Positions 36,002-47,247 of a DNA stretch of 64,000 nucleotides are shown here, one piece after another. The notes under the pieces are model-generated. The model was not told the DNA's origin, did no database searches, and saw nothing but the letters and a program-made list of their open reading frames with translations. Positions within the stretch are counted from its first letter, which is position 1. Every line of letters starts with the position of its first letter. The translations under genes were made by a program, and so were the position numbers. The stretch is from Variovorax sp. V93 (GTDB lineage: Bacteria > Pseudomonadota > Gammaproteobacteria > Burkholderiales > Burkholderiaceae_C): the NCBI RefSeq assembly GCF_041154485.1, contig NZ_AP028669.1, positions 5,396,439-5,460,438 of the forward strand. Reading direction: 5' to 3'.

Positions 36002-38584
36002 TCAGTCGTAATTGGTGAAGCGGCTCGGCCCTTCGGTGGGCTGGCGAAGGGGCTGGTAGCGCTGGATGTTGGTCCGCAAGGTCTGCATCGGGCTCGACCC
36101 GATGCTGGAGAACCCGACGAATTCGAGCTGGAACATGATGCGCGTGTTGGCCGTCACCGTGCCGGTCGTGATGCGCTGCAGCACCACGCGTCCGATCCAG
36201 CAGCAGCCGTCGTACTCGAAGCCGAGCACGCCGTCGGTGAGTTTCTTGTCCTGCAGGCTGTAGTTGAGCCGGCCGACCGCGTACCAGCGCCCGCCGCCCT
36301 GGCCCTTGCCCGGGCCGAGGTCCTTGCCCTTGTCGCCCCACAGGTCGTTGAGCGGCCACTGCCAGCCCACGTCGAAGGACTTGTTGCCGTCGGTGGCGAG
36401 GGGGGTGGTGGGCGCCTGGTAGCGGAAGGCCGCGCTCAGGTTGCGGTACGGACCCGGGTTGTAGCGCGCGGTGATGGCCGAGCGCTCCGACTTGCGCGTG
36501 TCGGGGTTGTACTGGACGACCGTGTCCAGGCTCCACTTGGGCGTCCAGTTGATCTGGGCGCCCAGCAGCAGGTCGCTCGCGCGGTCGGTCACCGGCGTGC
36601 CGCCCGGCAGCGTGACCCTCTGGTCGCTGAAGCGCAGCCGCTGCGCAACGCCGAAGCGCGCCGCCTCGACGCCGGTGTCGGGGTCGATCAGGCGCGAGGT
36701 GACGCCGAGCGTGAGCGTGTTGGTGTCGGAAATGCGGTCGTTGCCCGAGAAGGCGTTCTCGGTGTAGATGGTCGCGAAGCTGAAATCGTTGGCCGCCGAA
36801 TCGTAGTTCGGCAGCATGCTCTGGTTGCGGAACGGCGTGTAGACGTAGTAGGCGCGCGGCTCCAGCGTCTGACGGAAGGCGCGGCCGAAGTAGTTGGCGT
36901 CGCGCTCGAAGATCAGGCCGCTGTCGAGGCTGAAGGTCGGCACCGTCCGGTTGCTCGAGGTCGGGAAGAAATACAGCGAATTCGGGTTGTAGGGCACGCC
37001 GTTGACGTACTGGGTTCCGTTCACGGTGAGCCTGGGAACGTCCGACTGCGGCAGGTAGTAGTTGTACGAAGCCGTGTTCAGCTGCAGCTTCGGGATGACG
37101 AAGGAGCTCGGTGTGATGAACGGCCGGCTGATGGTGGCAATGGCCAGGGCGCGGTCGCCGTCGGGCTGCGACTGCTGGTTGATGTCGAAGCCGGGCTGGC
37201 CGGCCAGGATGGTGTTGACGCGAAAGCGCGTGTAGTCCAGGTTCAGCGAAACGTCGAAGCCGTGCCAGTCGTACTTGTTGTAGTTGGCCGTGATCTGCGG
37301 CATCCGGTCATAGGACGGAACGATCGGCGACAGGCTGTATTGCAACGTCTGGTAGCGCAGCGCACGGATGCCACCGTTCCAGTCGCCCTTGCTCCAGTTG
37401 AGCGAGGCGTCGTTCGACAGCTGGCGCTGTGCCAGCGTGGGCGTGCGCGTGAAGTCGCGCCAGTAGTCGTTGTCGCTGACCCGGTTGATGTTGATGCTGG
37501 CCGAGAGCGAATCGAGCCCCAGCGCCTTGGCATTGAAATCCTGGTGGTGATTGGCCCAGATGCCCCAGCGCTTGCTGCTGGGCGGCGCGCCGAAGCTCAG
37601 GGCCGAGGCCTGGATTTCGCCGTTGGCGAGCTGCTGCAGCTGCGCGGCGCGCGTTTCGTTGTAGCGCTGGCCCACGAGGCGGTCGCTGCCCATCAGGTCC
37701 AGCCGGATGCTGCCGCTGTATTCCTTCTCGAGGTAGCGGAATTCCGAACCCAGGTTGAGGCCGCGCTTGCTCATCAGTGTGGGCGTGAACGTGGCGTCGC
37801 GGTTGGGCGCGATGTTCCAGTAGTACGGCTGCGAGATCTCGATGCCGTTGGTGTTGTCGACGCCGATCGTGGGCGGCAGCAGGCCGCTCTTGCGCTCGTT
37901 CGACAGCGGAAAGCTCACGCTCGGGATCGGCGGCGTGCTGATGCCCATGAAGCTCAGCCGCGCGTCGGTGGCCACGCCGACGTTTTCCTCGGTGTCGGTG
38001 GTCAGCGTGGCCGCGGACAGCAGCCAGGCCGGCATCCAGCCCGGGAAATCCTCGCGGCGGCAGGTGGTGTACGTGGCGGTGCGGGCCACCGACACGTTGC
38101 TGTCGACGAAATCGATGCGCTGCGCCTCGCCATGCCCGCCGGTGGCAAGGAAGGAGTAGCGCACGTTGTTGAAGAAGCCTTCGAAGGTCTCGAGCTTGAG
38201 CTCGAGCTCGGGGCCTTCGTACACGTTGCCGGCCTGGTTGACGCGCACATTGCCGCGCGCCTTGGCGCGGTCGTCGGGCTGGTAGTACTCGAGCCGGTCG
38301 GCGGTGATGGCGACTTCGCCGCGACGCAGCGTGGCATGGCCTTCGACCACGGTTTCGAGGTCCTGGCGGCCCGACAGGCGGTCACCGGTGATCAGGCTGG
38401 GCAACTGGCTGCGCTCGGCGGGCGGCAGCGATTCAGTCAGCTGCGGCGTGCGCTTGAGCGTGAGCGGGCCATCGAGGCCTCCGGCCGGCTGGGCCGAGGC
38501 GCCGTGCGCGTGCAGCAGCGCCAGCGACAGCACGGCCAATGGCAGGGGCGGTCCGGAACGCCGCAAGGCAACGCGCCGCCTCAT
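36002..38584 (-). CDS. lptD: LPS-assembly protein LptD
   Basis: 860 residues from MRRRVALRRSGPPLPLAVLS, with GGGAGG 5 nt upstream. Signal peptide to about ASA (31), an OstA-like periplasmic jellyroll (about 60-250, GHATLRRGEVAITADRLEYYQ) and a 26-stranded beta-barrel (about 260-860), ending FSSIGSSPMQTLRTNIQRY. Cysteines in TTCRRED and the DGCCW pair near the end are placed for the inter-domain disulfides. It inserts LPS into the outer leaflet with LptE. It is divergent from amgK across 234 bp, the order known from Pseudomonas. Confidence 0.95.
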   Translation of the reverse strand: MRRRVALRRSGPPLPLAVLSLALLHAHGASAQPAGGLDGPLTLKRTPQLTESLPPAERSQLPSLITGDRLSGRQDLETVVEGHATLRRGEVAITADRLEYYQPDDRAKARGNVRVNQAGNVYEGPELELKLETFEGFFNNVRYSFLATGGHGEAQRIDFVDSNVSVARTATYTTCRREDFPGWMPAWLLSAATLTTDTEENVGVATDARLSFMGISTPPIPSVSFPLSNERKSGLLPPTIGVDNTNGIEISQPYYWNIAPNRDATFTPTLMSKRGLNLGSEFRYLEKEYSGSIRLDLMGSDRLVGQRYNETRAAQLQQLANGEIQASALSFGAPPSSKRWGIWANHHQDFNAKALGLDSLSASININRVSDNDYWRDFTRTPTLAQRQLSNDASLNWSKGDWNGGIRALRYQTLQYSLSPIVPSYDRMPQITANYNKYDWHGFDVSLNLDYTRFRVNTILAGQPGFDINQQSQPDGDRALAIATISRPFITPSSFVIPKLQLNTASYNYYLPQSDVPRLTVNGTQYVNGVPYNPNSLYFFPTSSNRTVPTFSLDSGLIFERDANYFGRAFRQTLEPRAYYVYTPFRNQSMLPNYDSAANDFSFATIYTENAFSGNDRISDTNTLTLGVTSRLIDPDTGVEAARFGVAQRLRFSDQRVTLPGGTPVTDRASDLLLGAQINWTPKWSLDTVVQYNPDTRKSERSAITARYNPGPYRNLSAAFRYQAPTTPLATDGNKSFDVGWQWPLNDLWGDKGKDLGPGKGQGGGRWYAVGRLNYSLQDKKLTDGVLGFEYDGCCWIGRVVLQRITTGTVTANTRIMFQLEFVGFSSIGSSPMQTLRTNIQRYQPLRQPTEGPSRFTNYD

Positions 38585-38782
38585 CAGGCCTCCCGCCGCA
38601 TCGTTCCGGCGGAGGTCCGCAGTCTTCCCGAGGAAGGCTGCGAGTGCACAGGGTGCCAAGCGTGGGGGCTTTGGATCGTAGGCATCGGTCAGGAACGAAG
38701 GATCGTCGGGAGGACGGCGCGGCAGGCCGGCAGGTTGCAGGAGCCGGCGGCAACTCTGTTCGACCAGGGAGGACCGCAGGAG

Positions 38783-38809
38783 TTGCCGCGCCAGGCGGAT
38801 TTGTAGAAT
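38783..38809 (+). promoter_or_regulatory. candidate amgK promoter (near-leaderless)
   Basis: TTGCCG (38783-38788), a short 15-nt spacer and TAGAAT (38804-38809). The -10 ends 9 nt before the amgK ATG, so the transcript would begin within about 2-3 nt of the start codon; no ribosome site is visible. Confidence 0.45.
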
Positions 38810-38818
38810 CGATTATCC

Positions 38819-39913
38819 ATGACAGCACCCCCGCTCCCGGCCTCCGAGCCCATCCCCTCCGCCACGGCCATTCTCTGGACAGATCCGCAGCGGGCCGCGG
38901 CGTTCCAGAACTGGCTGGCCGGCATCGGCGCCGCGCACGGCCTGCTGCCCGAGACGGTGCGCCTTGCCTCCGCCGATGCGAGCTTTCGCCGCTACTTCCG
39001 CATCGACGCCACGGGGAGCGCCGCCAGCCGCATCGTGATGGATGCGCCGCCCGACAAGGAGAACAGCGAGCCCTTCGTGCAGGTTGCCCGCCTGATGGCC
39101 GAGGCCGGCGTGACCGCGCCGCAGGTGCTCGAGTGGGACCGGACCCACGGCTTCCTGCTGCTCGACGACCTGGGCCGCGAAACCATGCTCGACGTGATCG
39201 ACCCGGCCCGGCCCGACGCCAGCCGTCCGCTCTACGACCAGGCGATCGATGCGCTGATCCGCTGGCAGCTGGCTTCCAGGCCGGACGTGCTGCCGCCCTA
39301 CGACCGCGCCTTGCTCGAGCGCGAACTGGCGCTTTTTCCCGAGTGGTACATCGGGCGCCACCGCGGCATTGCCGTCGAAGGCCAGCTCAAGGAGCGGCTG
39401 GAACGCAGCTTCAGGCTCATCGTCGAGAACAACCTGGCCTCGCCGAGCGTCTACGTGCACCGCGACTTCATGCCGCGCAACCTGATGGTCCGCAACGATG
39501 CCGATTTGGGCGTGCTCGACTTCCAGGACGCGGTCTACGGCCCCATCACCTACGACATCGCGAGCCTGATGCGCGACGCCTTCCTGAGCTGGGACGAAGA
39601 GTTCGTGCTCGACGTCACCATCCGGTACTGGGAAGCGGCGCGCAAGGCCAAGCTGCCGGTCGATGCCGATTTCGGCGCGTTCTACCGCTCGGTCGAATGG
39701 ATGGGGCTGCAGCGCCACCTCAAGGTGGCCGGCATCTTCGCCCGCCTGACGCTGCGCGACGGCAAGCCGCGCTACCTGGCGGACACGCCGCGCTTCATCG
39801 CCTACATCCGCTCCACCGCCAGCCGCTACATGGAACTCACGCCGCTGCTGCGGGTGATCGACGAGATCGAAGGCACGTCGGCGCTGACCGGCTTCGCCTA
39901 CGGCAGGGTTTAG
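38819..39913 (+). CDS. amgK: aminoglycoside phosphotransferase-family kinase, AmgK-like
   Basis: 364 residues. APH/choline kinase fold with FLLLDDLGRETML (about 103-115), catalytic VYVHRDFMPRNLMVRN (HxDxxxxN, about 218-231) and LGVLDFQDAVYGP (metal-binding DFQ). AmgK phosphorylates MurNAc and GlcNAc at the anomeric position in cell-wall recycling. The divergent lptD neighbour matches the Pseudomonas amgK-murU locus. Here murU is not next to it but at 17.9 kb. No signal peptide, cytoplasmic. Confidence 0.85.
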   Translation: MTAPPLPASEPIPSATAILWTDPQRAAAFQNWLAGIGAAHGLLPETVRLASADASFRRYFRIDATGSAASRIVMDAPPDKENSEPFVQVARLMAEAGVTAPQVLEWDRTHGFLLLDDLGRETMLDVIDPARPDASRPLYDQAIDALIRWQLASRPDVLPPYDRALLERELALFPEWYIGRHRGIAVEGQLKERLERSFRLIVENNLASPSVYVHRDFMPRNLMVRNDADLGVLDFQDAVYGPITYDIASLMRDAFLSWDEEFVLDVTIRYWEAARKAKLPVDADFGAFYRSVEWMGLQRHLKVAGIFARLTLRDGKPRYLADTPRFIAYIRSTASRYMELTPLLRVIDEIEGTSALTGFAYGRV

Positions 39914-39921
39914 GGCTCTAG

Positions 39922-40656
39922 ATGCCCCGCTTCCACTGCCCGGTGCCTTTGACCGCGGGTGCCACGCTCGAGCTGCCTCCCGGTCCCGCGCGCCACGTGC
40001 AGGTGCTGCGCATGCAGCCCGGCGACGCGCTCACCTTGTTCGACGGCTCGGGCGGCGAATACGCGGCAACCGTGGAGCGCATGGGGCGCAGCGATGTGTC
40101 GGTGGCGATCGGCGCCCATGCGCCGGCCGAGCGCGAAGCCATGCGCGCGGTGCACCTGGCCGTCGGCATGCCCGCCAACGAGCGCATGGACTGGCTGGTC
40201 GAGAAAGCCACCGAACTGGGCGTCGCGAGCATCCAGCCGCTGGCCACGGCCCACGGCGTGCTGCGGCTCTCGGGCGAGCGCGCCGAGAAGAAGAGGGCGC
40301 ATTGGGAAGCGATTGCCATTGCCGCCTGCGAGCAATGCGGCCGCAACCGCGTGCCGCGGATCCATCCGGTGCGGCCGTTCTCGAGCCCCTCGGCATGGAT
40401 CGACGCAAATGCGGGCGCCGCCACGCTGCGCCTTGTCCTGAGCCTCGCCCAAGGCACGCGGGGCCTGGCCGATGCCACCGCCTCGGCGCCGGCCGGCGGC
40501 AGCGTGCTGGTGCTGAGCGGACCCGAGGGCGGCCTGAGCAGCGCCGAGGAACAGGAAGCGCTGGCATGCGGCTTTGCGCCGGTCACGCTCGGGCCGCGCG
40601 TGCTGCGCGCCGAAACCGCAGCACTCGCCGCGCTGGTATTGCTCGCCGGCCCTTGA
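39922..40656 (+). CDS. rsmE: 16S rRNA (uracil(1498)-N(3))-methyltransferase
   Basis: 244 residues. An N-terminal PUA-like part (RFHCPVPLTAGATLELPPG) and a C-terminal SPOUT knot with MDWLVEKATELGVASIQPL, VLVLSGPEGGLSSAEE and TLGPRVLRAETAALAALVLL, the classical RsmE motifs. It methylates U1498 in 16S rRNA. It starts 8 bp after the amgK stop, so the two are co-transcribed. Confidence 0.95.
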   Translation: MPRFHCPVPLTAGATLELPPGPARHVQVLRMQPGDALTLFDGSGGEYAATVERMGRSDVSVAIGAHAPAEREAMRAVHLAVGMPANERMDWLVEKATELGVASIQPLATAHGVLRLSGERAEKKRAHWEAIAIAACEQCGRNRVPRIHPVRPFSSPSAWIDANAGAATLRLVLSLAQGTRGLADATASAPAGGSVLVLSGPEGGLSSAEEQEALACGFAPVTLGPRVLRAETAALAALVLLAGP

Positions 40657-40719
40657 GGAATGCTTTCCGCGAAGGCTTGCCACACCCACTCCCCATCACA
40701 AGAAAAGGATCTCCACGCC

Positions 40720-42075
40720 ATGCCTCGTTCGCCCCGCGCCCTCCGGCTCGCTCCCCTTATGCTGGCCATGCTCTGCGCCGTCCACGGCGCGCAGGCCCAG
40801 AACACCGCCGTGGCGCCCACGCCGGCACAGGTCACGCCCGAGGTGGACAAGACCTTCACCCAGATGATGGCGGCGCCCGCGATCCAAAAGCTGCTCGACG
40901 CGGTCAAGGCCGACCATGAGCGCTCGGTCGAAGACCTCAAGATGCTGACCGAGATCGAAGCGCCGCCGTTCAAGGAAAGCAAGCGCGCCGAAGCCTTCCT
41001 GGCACGCATGAAGGCGCTCGGGCTCGCCGACGCGAGGATCGATGCCGAAGGCAACGTGATCGGCCTGCGCAAGGGCACCGGAAACGGCCCCAAGCTTCTG
41101 GTGTCGGCCCACCTGGACACCGTGTTCCCCGCCGGCACCGACGTGAAGGTGAAGGAGCATGAGGGCAAGCTCCACGCGCCCGGCATCGCGGACGATACGC
41201 GCGGCCTGTCGGTGCTGCTGTCGTGGCTCAAGGTGCTCAACGACAACAAGATCCAGACCGTGGGCGACCTGCTCTTCGTCGCCAATGTCGGCGAGGAAGA
41301 GCTGGGCAACCTGCGCGGCATGAAGGCCATCTTCCGCGACCATCTCGACATCGACGGCATGGTGGGGCTGGAGCCTTCACCCGACGGCAACGTGCTGGTC
41401 CTGGGCACGGCGAGCCATCGCTATGAAGTCACGTTCAAGGGACCGGGCGGCCACAGCTTTGCCGCGTTCGGCCAGGTGCCCAGCGCCATCCACGGCATGG
41501 GCCGCGCCATTGCCAAGATCGCCGAAGTCCGCACGCCCAGCTTTCCCAAGACCACCTTCACCGTCGGCACCGTGGGCGGCGGCACCTCGGTGAACACCAT
41601 TGCGCCCGATGCGCGCATGGCCATCGACATCCGCTCGGACGACATGGCGTCGCTGCTGGAAACCGAAAAGAAGATCCTCGCGGCCATCGACGAAGCGGTG
41701 GCCGAGGAGAACAAGCGCTGGAACGTGGCGACGCTGAGCGCCAGCAACAAGCTGATCGGCGACCGGCCGGGCGGGCGCACGCCGTCCGATTCGGTGATCG
41801 TGGAGGCGGCAGTCCGCTCGAACACCGCCTTCGGCCACAAGACGCTGCTGCGCGGCGGCAGCACCGACGCCAACGTGCCGATGTCGTACGGCATCCCGGC
41901 CATCATCATCGGCGGCGGCGGAAAGTCGACCGGCTTCCATGCCCTGAGCGAATCGATCGACGTGACAGATGCCTGGAAAGGCGCGCAGAATTCGCTGGTG
42001 ACAGTGCTGGGTCTGGTCGGCGTGCAAGGGGTAAGCCCCGCATTGCTGCCGAAACGCGCATCGCGTCCCAGGTAA
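40720..42075 (+). CDS. M20/M25/M40 family metallo-hydrolase (secreted)
   Basis: 451 residues from MPRSPRALRLAPLMLAMLCAVHGAQAQ, a signal peptide cut after AQA. Dinuclear zinc ligands: H131 and D133 in VSAHLDTVFPAG, D in IADDTRGLSV, EE in NVGEEELGN and H in the dimerisation-domain motif GPGGHSFAAFG. Family members are peptidases, deacylases or amidohydrolases; this one probably acts in the periplasm on peptides. AAAAGGA lies about 10 nt upstream. Confidence 0.9.
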   Translation: MPRSPRALRLAPLMLAMLCAVHGAQAQNTAVAPTPAQVTPEVDKTFTQMMAAPAIQKLLDAVKADHERSVEDLKMLTEIEAPPFKESKRAEAFLARMKALGLADARIDAEGNVIGLRKGTGNGPKLLVSAHLDTVFPAGTDVKVKEHEGKLHAPGIADDTRGLSVLLSWLKVLNDNKIQTVGDLLFVANVGEEELGNLRGMKAIFRDHLDIDGMVGLEPSPDGNVLVLGTASHRYEVTFKGPGGHSFAAFGQVPSAIHGMGRAIAKIAEVRTPSFPKTTFTVGTVGGGTSVNTIAPDARMAIDIRSDDMASLLETEKKILAAIDEAVAEENKRWNVATLSASNKLIGDRPGGRTPSDSVIVEAAVRSNTAFGHKTLLRGGSTDANVPMSYGIPAIIIGGGGKSTGFHALSESIDVTDAWKGAQNSLVTVLGLVGVQGVSPALLPKRASRPR

Positions 42076-42175
42076 TTTGTCACGCTGCGGGCTTAAAAGT
42101 AAACAAGCTTGCTCGCCCGGGGCCCCTCGCGCTGGGAAAATGCCAGCGGTTCTGTCACACACCAAGGAAACGTCC

Positions 42176-42637
42176 ATGGGAATGCTCGATTCGGTACTCG
42201 GCCAGGTTCTCGGGGGCGCCGCCCAACAGCAGCAGCCGCAAGGCGGCGGCATCGGCGGGCTGGGAGACCTGGGAGGCCTCGCTGGCGCGCTGGGCGGCCT
42301 GCTCGCCAACAACGGCGGCACGGGTGGCCTTGGAGGGCTGGTCTCGAAATTCGAGCAGGCCGGCATGGGCGACGTGATCGGCTCCTGGATCGGCAAGGGC
42401 GAAAACCAGCCCGTGTCCGGCGACCAGTTGGAGAACGCACTGGGCAGCGACACCATCGCCAGCATCGCCTCCAAGCTTGGCATCAATGCGCAAATGCTGC
42501 TGCCCATGCTGGCCACCATGCTGCCGGCCCTGATCGACCAGCTCACGCCGCACGGCAAGGTGCCGGAGCAGGGCCTGGACAACCCGAACGACCTGCTGGG
42601 TACGCTCGGCAGCCTGCTGCAGAACAGGCAGCCTTGA
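42176..42637 (+). CDS. YidB family protein (DUF937)
   Basis: 153 residues from MGMLDSVLGQVLGG, with AAGGAAA upstream. The first 60 residues are Gly/Gln/Leu-rich low complexity (GGIGGLGDLGGLAGALGGLL). The YidB core lies at about 60-140: GLVSKFEQAGMGDVIGSWIGKGENQPVSGDQLENALG and LLPMLATMLPALIDQLTPHG. YidB-type proteins are small, soluble and poorly understood. A clear terminator follows. It is monocistronic. Confidence 0.9.
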   Translation: MGMLDSVLGQVLGGAAQQQQPQGGGIGGLGDLGGLAGALGGLLANNGGTGGLGGLVSKFEQAGMGDVIGSWIGKGENQPVSGDQLENALGSDTIASIASKLGINAQMLLPMLATMLPALIDQLTPHGKVPEQGLDNPNDLLGTLGSLLQNRQP

Positions 42638-42665
42638 GCGAACTGTTTGCTCATCGGAAATTCCG

Positions 42666-42690
42666 GCGCCCGCGAGGGCGCTTTTTTTTT
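42666..42690 (+). terminator. yidB-family gene terminator
   Basis: GCGCCC-GCGA-GGGCGC stem followed by nine Ts (42682-42690). Strong intrinsic terminator. Confidence 0.92.
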
Positions 42691-42779
42691 GCCTGCCGCA
42701 TTTCGGCTGGCGCATCCGGGGCGATTCGCGTAGAACCGCAGCCTTCCATGCCGCAACACGCCTTCGCCGCCATTTCTCC

Positions 42780-43958
42780 ATGAACCGCAACCTCTGGCTG
42801 CTCGCCATCTGCCAGGGCCTGTTCCTGACCAACAACGTCACCTTCATTGCCATCAACGGGCTGGTCGGCCTGAGCATCGCGCCGCGCGGCTGGATGGCCA
42901 CGCTGCCGGTCATGGGCTATGTGGTGGGCGGGGCGCTCACCACCGGGCTGGTGGCGCGCACGCAGCAGCACTTCGGGCGGCGCGGGTCGTTCCAGATCGG
43001 GCTGGCGGTGGGGCTGGGCTCGGCCTTGCTGTGCGCCTTCGCGGCCATCTCGAAGAACTTCTGGCTCCTGTGCCTGGCCACGCTGGTGGCGGGCTACTAC
43101 AACGCCAACGCCAACCTCTATCGCTTCGCGGCCGCCGAACTCGCGGCCCCGGCTTGGCGCGAGAAGGCGGTGTCGCTGGTGATGGCCGGCGGCTTGATCG
43201 GCGCGGTGGCGGGGCCCAACCTCGCGGCCGCCACGCGCGAAGCGTTCGCGGTGCCGTTCGCGGGCGCCTACATCGCGCTGGCGGCGGTGGCGCTGGTGTC
43301 GATGGTGGTCATGCGCTTCATCGAGTTTCCCGCCACGCTCACGCGCCAGCAGGCGCTGGGCGGGCGGCCGCTGTCTCAGATCATGCGCCAGCCGGTGTTC
43401 ATTGTGGCGGCCGCGGCGGGCGCGCTGGGCTTTGGCGTGATGAACCTGCTGATGGCCGCCACGCCCATTGCCATGCAAATCTGCAGCCTGCCTTTTTCCG
43501 ACGCCGCGCTGGTGCTCGAATGGCATGTGATCGGCATGTTCGCGCCGGGCTTCTTCACCGGCCACCTGATCCGCCGCTTCGGCGCGCTGCCGGTGATGGG
43601 CGTGGGGCTCGCGCTGAACTTCGGCTGCATCGCCGTTGCGCTGTCGGGCGTGGCGCTGCAGCACTTCCTCGTGGCCCTGTGCCTGCTGGGCGTGGGATGG
43701 AATTTCCTGTTCACGGGCAGCACCACGCTCTCGCTCACGGCCTACACCGCGGAAGAGCGCGACCGGGCGCAGGGCGCACTCAATTTCTGCGTGTTCGCGA
43801 CGCTCGCGCTGACTTCATTCGCCTCGGGCGTGCTGGTCACGACGCAGGGCTGGCAGCTGCTGAACTACGGCTCGCTGGTGCCGGTGGCGCTCACGGGCGC
43901 GGCACTGCTCTGGCTCGCGCAGACGCGCCGGCGCGCGGCTGCGGCCGCGAGCGCCTGA
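42780..43958 (+). CDS. MFS transporter
   Basis: 392 residues with 12 predicted helices starting LWLLAICQGLFLTNNVTF. The motif-A-like loop between helices 2 and 3 is ARTQQHFGRRGSFQIG. Substrate unknown; the pattern resembles drug- or sugar-efflux-type MFS proteins of the YnfM/Yfc class. No regulator is adjacent. It is convergent with the lipase gene. Confidence 0.88.
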   Translation: MNRNLWLLAICQGLFLTNNVTFIAINGLVGLSIAPRGWMATLPVMGYVVGGALTTGLVARTQQHFGRRGSFQIGLAVGLGSALLCAFAAISKNFWLLCLATLVAGYYNANANLYRFAAAELAAPAWREKAVSLVMAGGLIGAVAGPNLAAATREAFAVPFAGAYIALAAVALVSMVVMRFIEFPATLTRQQALGGRPLSQIMRQPVFIVAAAAGALGFGVMNLLMAATPIAMQICSLPFSDAALVLEWHVIGMFAPGFFTGHLIRRFGALPVMGVGLALNFGCIAVALSGVALQHFLVALCLLGVGWNFLFTGSTTLSLTAYTAEERDRAQGALNFCVFATLALTSFASGVLVTTQGWQLLNYGSLVPVALTGAALLWLAQTRRRAAAAASA

Positions 43959-43974
43959 AGCGCGTCCTCCTTCT

Positions 43975-44837
43975 TCAGTCCGGCGGAAAGCGCTTGCCGA
44001 GCCAGCGCTGCAGCGCGGCGAACACGGGTTCAGCCTCGAGCTCGTTGAATATCTCGTGGTACATCGATTCGAAGCACTGCGCTTCGACCATGCCGCCGGG
44101 CGCGGCGGCAGCCGCGAAGGCCCGGCTGGCGGCCGGCGCCACCAGGCGGTCGTCGCCTGCATACAGCAGCAGGGTCGGCACCGGCCAGTGCGCCGCCGCC
44201 TGCTGCACTATCGTCCCTTCGTGCGCCAGAAAGCGCGCGAGCCGGCCGCCGATGCGGTCGTGCGTGAGCGGATCGTCGCGGTAGGCCTGCACCACCGCCC
44301 GGTCGTGCGAAAGAAAGTTGTCGTCCAGGCCGTTGCCGACGCGCAGCCCGGGCGCAATGCGCGGCAGCACCGCGAGCAGCGCCTTCTGGAACCAGTTCAG
44401 GCCCGGGTCGAGCCCTGGCGAGGACAGCACCAGCCCGTCGACCGGCCGCACACCGCGCGCCACCAGGCTGGCCGCGACCAGCCCGCCCAGGCTGTGGCCC
44501 AGCAGCAGCAGCGGCAAGCCGGGGTTCTCGCGCCGCGCATCGTCGATGACCAGCGCGAGGTCTTCGACCAGCCGCAGTTCGCCGGGCAGCGCGCCGCGCG
44601 CACCGGACGATCCGCCGTGGCCATGATGGTCATGGGCCCACACTGCGAAGCCCCATGCGTGCAGGCGCGCCGCAAGTGGGTGATAGCGCCCGGCATGCTC
44701 GCCGAGCCCATGCACCAGCACGACGACGCCGCGCGATGCGCCGGCCGCCGGAAGGCGGCGCAGCAGCAGTGTTTCGCCGTCCGGCGTGGGCAGCGAAACC
44801 CGCTGCGGCAAAGGCAGCAGCTGCGCCGCCGCCGGGC

Positions 44838-44841
<4 letters not shown>
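43975..44841 (-). CDS. alpha/beta hydrolase, monoacylglycerol lipase/lysophospholipase-like
   Basis: 288 residues. VVVLVHGLGEHAGRYHPLA (oxyanion HG), the nucleophile in LLLGHSLGGLVAASL (about 125), the catalytic acid in LLLYAGDDRLVAP (about 232) and His in ESMYHEIFNE (about 262) complete the triad. It hydrolyses mono- or lysolipids in the cytoplasm. It begins with TTG at 44841, overlapping the stop of the upstream M20 gene (TTGA), so it depends on coupling. Confidence 0.9.
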
Positions 44842-46349
<1,508 letters not shown>

Positions 46350-46437
46350 CGGGTTCTCCGCGGGGAAGGAAAAAAACGCATTTTGCGCCCTTGGGCGAGC
46401 GCGCGTAGAGTGCGGCGATCTCAACCCGGAGCGCAAT

Positions 46438-47223
46438 GTGAGCAAGGCAGCATCGACTCGGATCAAGGTGGGCATCGGCGGCTGGACCTACGAGCCCTGG
46501 CGCGACAATTTCTATCCCAAGGGGCTCGCGCAGGCGAAGGAGCTGCGCTATGCGAGCCGCCAGGTCAGCGCCATCGAGATCAATGGCACCTACTACAGCA
46601 CCTTCAAGCCCGAGACCTTCCGCAAATGGCACGACGAGGTGCCGGAGGACTTCATGTTCTCGATGAAGGCCTCGCGCTTCGCCACCAATCGCAAGGTGCT
46701 GGCCAGCGCGGGCGATTCGATCAAGCGCTTCATCGACAGCGGCGTGAGCGAACTCGGCGACAAGCTCGGCCCGATCGTGTGGCAGTTCATGCCCACGAAG
46801 CCCTTCGATGCGGAAGATTTCGAGGCCTTTCTCGAGCTGCTGCCCAAAAAGGAAGGCAGCCGCGCGCTGCGCCACGTGATGGACGTGCGGCACCCGAGCT
46901 TCATCACGCCCGGCTACCAGGCGCTCGCGAAGAAGCACAAGGTCTCGACCGTGTTCACCGACGCGGACAAGTTTCCTTCGTTCGAGGAGCCCGAAGGCGA
47001 CTTCGCCTATGCGCGGCTCATGATGGCCGACGCCAAGCTCAAGACCGGCTATGCGCCGAAGGCGCTCGACGCCTGGGCCGAGCGCGCGCGGCAATGGGCC
47101 GAAGCACCCAGGAAGCGCGACGTGTTCGTCTACTTCATCAACGGCGCCAAAGAGAAAGCACCGGCCGCGGCCGGTGCCTTGCTGGAGCGCCTGGGTTGGA
47201 AGCCGCCTGAAGAGGCGGCCTGA
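46438..47223 (+). CDS. DUF72 domain-containing protein (YecE-like)
   Basis: 261 residues from GTG 46438, with GGAG 7 nt upstream. KVGIGGWTYEPWRDNFYPKG at the start, INGTYYSTFKPETFRKWHDEVPEDF and MFSMKASRFATN are the hallmark DUF72 segments of this TIM-barrel family. Function is unknown. TAGAGT about 30 nt upstream is a plausible -10. It is convergent with the bactofilin gene. Confidence 0.92.
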   Translation: MSKAASTRIKVGIGGWTYEPWRDNFYPKGLAQAKELRYASRQVSAIEINGTYYSTFKPETFRKWHDEVPEDFMFSMKASRFATNRKVLASAGDSIKRFIDSGVSELGDKLGPIVWQFMPTKPFDAEDFEAFLELLPKKEGSRALRHVMDVRHPSFITPGYQALAKKHKVSTVFTDADKFPSFEEPEGDFAYARLMMADAKLKTGYAPKALDAWAERARQWAEAPRKRDVFVYFINGAKEKAPAAAGALLERLGWKPPEEAA

Positions 47224-47231
47224 GCCGAAAG

Positions 47232-47247
47232 GCCTGATCGGTCAGGC
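47232..47247. terminator. short hairpin between convergent DUF72 and bactofilin genes
   Basis: GCCTGA-TCGG-TCAGGC, a 6-bp stem across the bactofilin stop codon, without a good T-tract. It could be a weak bidirectional terminator. Confidence 0.35.
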
